A DNA stretch of 64,000 bases from the NCBI GenBank assembly GCA_009823505.1, contig VZQC01004565.1, positions 716,167 to 780,166 of the forward strand. The letters are read 5' to 3'. Of this stretch, positions 57,606-64,000 are shown in pieces; the first letter of the stretch is position 1; the number at the start of each line of letters is the position of its first letter. A program made the position numbers and the translations under genes. The notes under the pieces are model-generated. The model did not search any database and was not told the origin of the DNA. It worked only from the letters and a program-made list of their open reading frames with translations. The stretch is from Rhizomys pruinosus (taxonomy: Eukaryota; Chordata; Mammalia; Rodentia; Spalacidae).

Positions 57606-59639
57606 AGATATTTGAATTACTCTTCTGAAGAGTAAATCAACACATATTGTATTGAGCTCTAGACCATCTAGTTTCCAATCAGTTACTACATAGAGAAGGG
57701 ATTACTTTACTACACCCCACATATTTGATAAGTTCACTTGATGCTTTCAGGGATGTTTAATGGATAGTTCATCGCGCCCTTCTATCTCCGCAGTCAGCCT
57801 GTGGGCAGGCCTAAGAGCGGCATTATGTGGCAATGTGTATCTTCTCATCGTGGTCTAGTCTAGAGTGGTCAATGACCACTAGTCAGCGGTGAGTGATGTT
57901 ATTGCACTTCAGTTAGTATATAGTGAAATTTTACCATTTTATCATGCATAGTTTTTACTAAACCATTATTCCACGCAGTTGAGCATTCCATGGTGCCACA
58001 GCCTGATGCATAGACTACACAGGGATGAGACACCCTTGTCACTCTAAAATAGACTCGAAATAACCGAGCCATTGTATTTATGCCTAGATATACTGTATCC
58101 TTTGATGTGCAATATGTTAGTTTATCACATTTCCCTTGTTCTTATGAGTGAGCTATATATTATTTGGGCATTATACCAAGGAATCGTAATAGAGATATAA
58201 CAACTAGTAGGAATTAAGAAAAAATCTTGGGCGTTATATAATGTAAAAATGTACTCACTAGACATAGTTTTTGAGTTTACTCTGGTACTACGCTCATCCG
58301 TGAGTGTGTGGGGTTTATGGATCTGGATTGAACAGGTTGGAAGTAGAGCATGGAGCGGAGACGACAGAAGAAGGAGATATGCTAGCAACATATAGCCATA
58401 GGGTCAAATCACTACATAGCTGAGTAATTACAGGGCATCGAGCCACAATCTCTCGATATCGACTAATCAATTTTCTATGAATGAATGAAGTGATATGAGT
58501 GACCTGTGCAACATCTGTCACTATAGCCTGCAGTTTGGAGAGAGTGCACTTTCTCCAGAAAATCTTAGTATGGGAAACTTTACTAAACGCTATACTCTAC
58601 GAAGTTACTTGAAAAACCTAGGCACTTGAATTTGGGGTGTAGCTGCAAACTCACTCGGACCGAATTTCCCAACAGGCCCCACGACTCTGCCGATTGTATG
58701 AGTATGTGATCGCGCACACGCTTGTAGATACAGCGAGGGCCTTCACATATATAAAATCTGACAGAGCTAGAGGTATAGAGACTGATGTACATTGAAGCAG
58801 AGTAAATGAGAGATCTCATTTGCGCGATGATATCTATTAATATAACGCTTCAGGACGGCACAGAAGAATTTAAACGGCTTGGCTAGAATGGGCAGATGAT
58901 TGTTCCTAATGAAAACGGTTTAGCTTCTCCAACAATTATGCTAGCTTTAAAGTACCAATAATAGCATACCTGAAGCAGACATGTCTATACTCTGGAAGGG
59001 AGTTAGTGATTATTTGGCAGAACGCCACGAGGTTTGAGGATATCTGCTAGTTACCTGTCGCGCACGAGAAGGCATGGGAGCAGACTTTGGTCCGCATTGT
59101 CCAGCTCGACGACCACCAGGAGGATCGCTGCTTCTATCAAAGCTCACTTTCCTTTTTTTGTAATTTTTGGCGGGTCTCTCCTTTTATGCTCACGTGGCTG
59201 GCGTATCTGTCAGACATGCAGCCCGAGCCTCGGCCTGTCTATACGAACCTTTACCAAGAGATCTGCCTGCTCTGCTCTCAAGTGCTGTGATTAATGGCAT
59301 GCCAAACAGAACGCTAGAGCAAAGATACAAATAAAAAGGGAGGACACTCGTAGCAGCCCATCATCATCACTCTTCTTAACACTGTAATTATTCAACGAGA
59401 TTGCCATCACCTATCTCACCAGGTTCACGTCCGTAGGAGAAATACTACTCCTAACACGCACGTGCGAGCGTGAAGACATAGTATAGCCGCATGTGATTCT
59501 GTACAACGCCAAACTTGCTCGGAGATCATACCTACAACCTTAGAGATGCATTAGCGCGCATGAGTGAGATAATGCCATTAAGTAAAAGGATAATGACGTC
59601 ATAATATCATTCAGGATGCATCATTCTCAAAGGAATAAG
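57606..59639. other. odd CpG-rich segment, probably unreliable sequence
   Basis: About 2 kb with no recognisable L1, SINE or gene except a badly damaged reverse B1 at 59,155-59,310 (GAGATCTGCCTGC kept). CpG is not depleted: 12 occur in 58,621-58,860, against one in 51,001-51,300. Open stretches here (59,034-59,294, for example) fall on the damaged B1 and mean nothing. Confidence 0.6.
59155..59310 (-). mobile_element. B1 SINE, heavily corrupted (reverse)
   Basis: Recognisable blocks GGCGGGTCTCTCC, AAGAGATCTGCCTGC and TCAAGTGCTGTGATTAATGG appear in correct order but with many insertions and deletions between them. Confidence 0.6.
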
Positions 59640-62060
59640 GAATCAATGATAAAAACCACAAACATCATATGTCTCATTGATGATGAAAAAGTCGTTGCAA
59701 AAATCTAGCAATCCTCTTTCATGCTAAATTCCTAGAGGAGGGAATTGGATTCGAGTTATTCCTCAATGTAATCAAAGCATATACGGGCCCACAGCCTTCA
59801 TTGTAATTTAAGGACGACAGAAACATCTCCTCTTAAAAGTAGGAACTCGGCAAGGCTGCCCCCTGTCACATACTACTCTTCAGTATACTGCTTGAAAACA
59901 CTTGCTAGAGCAATAAGGAAGAAAAAGGAAATTTAAATAAGTACTAATTGGAAAAGAGGAAGTCAACTATCCTTATTTGTTCTGATGATATGATTGTTTA
60001 CTTAAGGGATGCTAAAAACTCCAACAGAAAACTAACTAGAATCGATTAACAAGCTTCAGCAAAAGTGCAGAATACAAAATTAACCTAAAAATCAGTGGCC
60101 CTTTCTTTACACCATCAAGCTACACTGGAGAAGGAATTCAAGGAGAACTTCCCACTCCACAATAGCACTCAAAAATAATAAATAATACCTAGGAACAAAC
60201 CTAACAAAGACACCAAAGATCTCTACAACATTGGAAAAACCTCCCATGCTCATGGATGGGAAAATTAACATTGTAAAAAAAATGGTTCCAGTTCTAACCG
60301 AAACTCTTGTATAGTTTTAACAGAATCCAATAAAATATTCAAGATTTCTTCACAAAGGTTTTGGGAAAAAAAAGTTCTTAATTCATCTGGAAAAACAAAA
60401 GAACCCGCATAGCCAAAACAACCCTGAGTGAAAAGAGCAACACAGGGGTGATCTCTATACCAGACTTAAAAACTATACTTACAGGGTTTTAAAGTCACAT
60501 TAAAAAAAACAGCCTGGTACTGAGCACAAAAACAGCCTATTGACCAATGGAACAAAAACTGAAGATCCAAACTTGAGCACATAAATCAATTTCAGCCATC
60601 TCATATTTGACAAGGGGGCCAAAGAAGGCACAATGGAGAAAAGAGGCAAATGTTCAAGCAAGTGTGTGTTGGCAAAAACATGGATCACATAACTTGTAGA
60701 AGAATGAAATTAAAACCCTACCTCCTTGCCCTGTACAAAAGTCAACTCCAGAAGATTAAAGAAGACCTCACGTGAAACCCCAAACCTCTGAAGGCGATAG
60801 AAGAAAAACTTGGCAGCAGACTACAAGACATAGGCATAGGAAAAGACTTCCTAAATCAGACAGCAGCTGTGCAAGAATTAAGGTCGACAATTGACAAATG
60901 ATACTTCATTAAACTCAAAAACTTTTGTACACCAAAAGAAAAAAAGTCAAGGAAGTGAAGAGAAATCCACAGAGTGGAGGAAACCTTTACAACAGAAACA
61001 TCTGACAAAGCATTGATTTTCCCAGAATATATTAAACTAAATATATCAACAATCCATAATCATTAAAGGAAATGCAAATCGAAACCACTTTAAGATATCA
61101 TCTTAGTCCAATAAGACTGGCTAGAAATCAAAGCAACAAATGAGGGATGGAGAAGAGTGCCCTAGCGGCTAAGAGCGCCGACTGCTCATAAGCAGAGGAC
61201 CCGGGTTCGATACCCAGCACCCACATGGCAGGCCGAGAACCGTCTGAAACTCTAATTCCAGAAAGAACTCCAGTTCCAGGGGAATCCGACAACCATCTTC
61301 CGACTCCGTGGCATTGCACGAGCACGGGTGCACACGAACTTGCACGCAGACAGTAACATCCATACACATACAGAAATAAATAAAAAAATTTAAAAAAAAA
61401 AGAACACAAATGATACCAAGTGCTGAGAGGTTGTGGGGAAAGGGGGAACATCATCCATGCTGGTGGAGAATTTAAACTCATGAAGCCACTATGGAAAAGC
61501 AGTATGGAGAACCCTTGGAAGACTTGGAATGAACTTGCCACCCGACCAAGCCATACCACTCCTAGGCCATGTACCCTCAAGACTCACCCCACTGCAGACA
61601 TATGCACGGCCAGGTTTATCTTTTTTTCAGCTCTCCTTCACAATATAGCAACGGAGCTGGAACCAACCCAAATGTCCCTCAACCAGTGACTAGTGATAGA
61701 GAAAATGTGGTACATCCACACCATGGAGTTGCTCTTATGCAGCAGTAAAGAAAGAATGACATACTCATGAGATTTGCAGGAAAATGGCTCGAACTAGAGG
61801 ACATCATGCTTGGAGCCTGAAATAACCAATTCCAAGGGAAACAAGAAGGTATGAATGGTATCCCTCATTTGTGGATTGCTAGTGGCAATTACCTAGTTGC
61901 AAGTATTTATTGTGCATGGCCCTTGAAAGCTTTTGTCCAAGGCAGTTGGGAGTGATGCATAATTGGACAACAACAACAAGAAACAGAAAAGGACTGGCAA
62001 TCAAAAAGCTGATGGTTTAAAAACAGTGAACTTCTGCTTCAATGAACAGTTATACTTTGA
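59640..62060 (+). mobile_element. LINE-1, ORF2 second half and 3' UTR, indel-ridden
   Basis: Plus-strand L1 from the reverse transcriptase region ([15 protein letters not shown] at 59,980) to the C-terminal tail (61,840) and 3' UTR (to about 62,060). Nearly every 20-40 bases has a single-base insertion or deletion compared with the other copies, while substitutions are few. A SINE is inserted at 61,140-61,400. Confidence 0.85.
61140..61400 (+). mobile_element. B2/B3-type SINE, 17-bp-duplication subfamily, with indels
   Basis: AGCGCCGACTGCTC and the doubled CTCnAnTTCCAG blocks (61,249-61,280) are clear, but extra bases interrupt the consensus (for example CTCATAAGCAGAGG and GCACGAGCACGGGTG). 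ACAAATGA flanks it on both sides. Confidence 0.88.
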
Positions 62061-62099
62061 CATGTGCAGAATGATCGCAGAAAGACTTAGAAAGAAGAA

Positions 62100-63815
62100 T
62101 GANTCAAGCAAAGCATTTCCAGGTTAAAGAACTATAGATGCCAACCTAGTTAATATACCCACCAAAAATGTCAAATACAAGTTGAGAGGAGAAAGAAAAC
62201 CTTCCATATACATAAAACCAAGGATGAAAGAATACATGTCCAGAAAACCAACCATTCAGAAATACTTGAAGCAATTCAAAGGACAGAAGAAAAGGAGCAA
62301 ACCATCACCAGGCATCCTAGAAAGAGAAACAATAAAAGCAATAACTGCGAAATAGAAACCTAAACCAAAACGTGCAAAAATGAAATAAGCAAAGAAGCAA
62401 CACAACCTATCATATTATAACTTAAATATTAATGGACTAAATTGCCCAATCAAAAGTTACAAGACTGGAGATATGAATTAGGAAACAGAACACCATCATA
62501 TATGCTCTCCTGACGAGAACACATCTTACCCATCAAAGAAAGCACCCACTTAAAGTAAGGATGGAATAAAAAATATTCCAAGTAAATGGTACAAAAAAAA
62601 GCAAGGTGTTGCTATTAATATCAGACAAAATAGACTTCAAAAAAAGAATCAGAAGAAACAAAGAAGGCCATTACATTTTTATCAAAGAACAAAATCACCA
62701 AGAAGAATTCACAATTATGAATAATATGCACCAAACTCTGTGAACCAAACTTTATAAAGACAATCTCAGGACCACAAATCACACAATAACCCCAGTATAC
62801 ATTATAGTATGGGATTCAATACCCCACTGAGTCCTTTGACTAGGTCAACAGGACAAAGAAATGAACAGAGAGACATTTGAACTCAACTGTATGATATACA
62901 AATGGACCTTCACAGACATATACCAAATATCCCACTCTAACACCAGAGAATACAACTTTCCTACTCAGGACCCCATGAACTTCTCCAAAAATCGACACAT
63001 ATACTGGGAACAGAAGAAACCTCCACAAATTCAAAAGATTCAAATAATTTAATGCATTCTATCAGACCCAGTGAAATAAAGCTCAATCAAACCCAGGATA
63101 AGCCCTATTGCCTGCAATAACACATGGAAACTAAACAACACACCTTTTAAAAACGATTTTAAATTATTTCTGTATGTGTATGAATGTACTGGTCTGCATG
63201 CAAGTCTGGACACCCGGTTTGTGTAATGCCACGGAGTCAGAAGCTGCGTCGGATTCTCCTGGAACTGAGGTTCTCCTGGAATTGAAGTTTCAAAGGTTCC
63301 TTGCCTACCATGTGAGTGCTGGGGATAGAACCCGGGCCTCTGTAAAGCTTGGTGCTCTTAACGATTAGGCCACCTATCTCTCCAGCCCAACAACACACTC
63401 TTGAATAATGAATGGGTCAATGAAGAGATAAACAAAGAAATAAAAGCATTCCTGGAACTGAATGACGAAGACAACCAACACAACAAACCTATGGGAACCT
63501 AAGAAGTATTCCTAAGAGAAGAAGTTATAGTTCCTGGTGGCCTACATTATAAAAAACAGAAAGAGATACAAAAAAAAATAAGTGACTAACATTACAAACC
63601 ACGAGATCAAAATAGCATTGAAGCCCAAAGTACAGACAAGAAGAAATAACAAAAACAGAGCAGAAATCAATGAATAGAAACAAAGAAAACATACTAAAAA
63701 ATCAATTGAACCAAAAGCTTGTTCTTTGAAGATAACAATAAAACAAGAAGCCTCTGCCATATTTCAAAGCTTTTTAAAGAAGGAAAAAAAAAACAACAAC
63801 CCCCCCCCAAAAAAA
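62100..63815 (+). mobile_element. LINE-1, ORF1 end to mid ORF2, indel-ridden
   Basis: Starts in the ORF1 C-terminal part (GATGCCAACCTAGTTAATAT-like), passes the ORF1-ORF2 junction near 62,340-62,420 (LNINGLN-like) and the endonuclease, and stops near 63,760. Contains an N at 62,102 and a SINE at 63,145. Lacks a 3' end. It lies in the same orientation right after a complete L1 3' UTR, so either two L1s abut or the order is disturbed. Confidence 0.75.
63147..63389 (-). mobile_element. B2/B3-type SINE, 17-bp-duplication subfamily (reverse)
   Basis: Doubled CTGGAACTGAGG / CTGGAATTGAAG blocks at 63,260-63,290, a CATCTCTCCAGCCC-type end with an inserted TAT, and AACAACACAC duplicated on both flanks. 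Confidence 0.88.
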
Positions 63816-63821
63816 TATTAG

Positions 63822-63965
63822 CCAGGCTGTAGTGCGCATGCTTTTAATCCCAGCACTTGGGAGGGGCAGAGGCAGGCAGATTCATGTGAGATCAGAGGCC
63901 ACCTTATACTATAGAGTGAGTTCCAAAATGGGTACAGGGCAGACACAGGGAGACCCTTCCAAAAA
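63822..63965 (+). mobile_element. B1 SINE
   Basis: GCCAGGCTGTAGTGCGCATG start, TTTAATCCCAGCACTTGGGA, GCAGAGGCAGGCAGATTC, and a GGGAGACCCTTCCAAAAAGA end. Small indels are present. A TA-rich run closes the window. Confidence 0.88.
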
Positions 63966-64000
63966 GACCAATATATATGTGTATATATATATTGTTATCT

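Noticed and set aside
59034..59294. Arg/Ser-rich plus-strand frame in the odd 2-kb block
   Set aside because: It overlaps a scrambled B1 and sequence of doubtful quality.

Overview
This window is rodent nuclear DNA from an immunoglobulin kappa variable (IGKV) gene cluster. Three things point to a muroid rodent: B1 SINEs, B2/B3-type tRNA-derived SINEs with A-rich tails, and dense rodent LINE-1 (L1) including old Lx-like 3' UTRs. I cannot name the species. Two Ig kappa V segments lie on the minus strand at 38.1-38.6 kb and 50.2-50.7 kb. Each has a leader exon, a short intron, a V exon, a heptamer-12-nonamer recombination signal and an octamer promoter element. Almost everything else is transposon-derived or unassigned.

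Layout. 1-3.3 kb: L1 ORF2 (+) split by a SINE. 3.3-15.4 kb: L1 tails, SINEs, an LTR-like element flanked by a direct repeat, and unassigned sequence that includes two short matches to the upstream flank of the 50 kb V gene. 15.4-20.8 kb: a nearly complete minus-strand L1 with target-site duplication. 21.1-24.6 kb: an endogenous retrovirus (ERV copy A). 25.0-32.5 kb: a diverged tandem copy of the same L1, flank and ERV (copy B), ending in a 3' LTR with a 6-bp target duplication. 32.5-38 kb: old L1 and SINE fragments. 38.1-38.7 kb: V segment 1. 41.6-42.5 kb: a processed pseudogene of Tprg1l. 44.6-48.8 kb: an old L1 (+). 50.2-50.8 kb: V segment 2. 52.4-57.6 kb: LTR-like sequence, a CTTT microsatellite, and two L1s placed head to head, one with a 5' monomer promoter array. 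57.6-59.6 kb: about 2 kb of odd, CpG-rich, unalignable-looking sequence. 59.6-64 kb: indel-ridden L1 and SINE sequence.

Most notable result. Both ERV copies carry a sense-orientation fragment of about 265 bp that reads as the N-terminal part of the host ER-phagy receptor RETREG1 (FAM134B). It lies between a gag remnant and the integrase zinc-finger domain, where the rest of gag, the protease and reverse transcriptase should be. The primer-binding site fits tRNA-Lys1,2, and gag and integrase are betaretrovirus-like, while the surface Env remnant looks gammaretrovirus-like. This has the layout of a transducing, replication-defective retrovirus that captured host coding sequence. It is a reading from the sequence and has not been checked by alignment.

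Other points: a SINE subfamily marked by a 17-bp internal duplication, a V segment that has lost the framework-2 tryptophan, and evidence that the last 6.4 kb is poorly resolved assembly.
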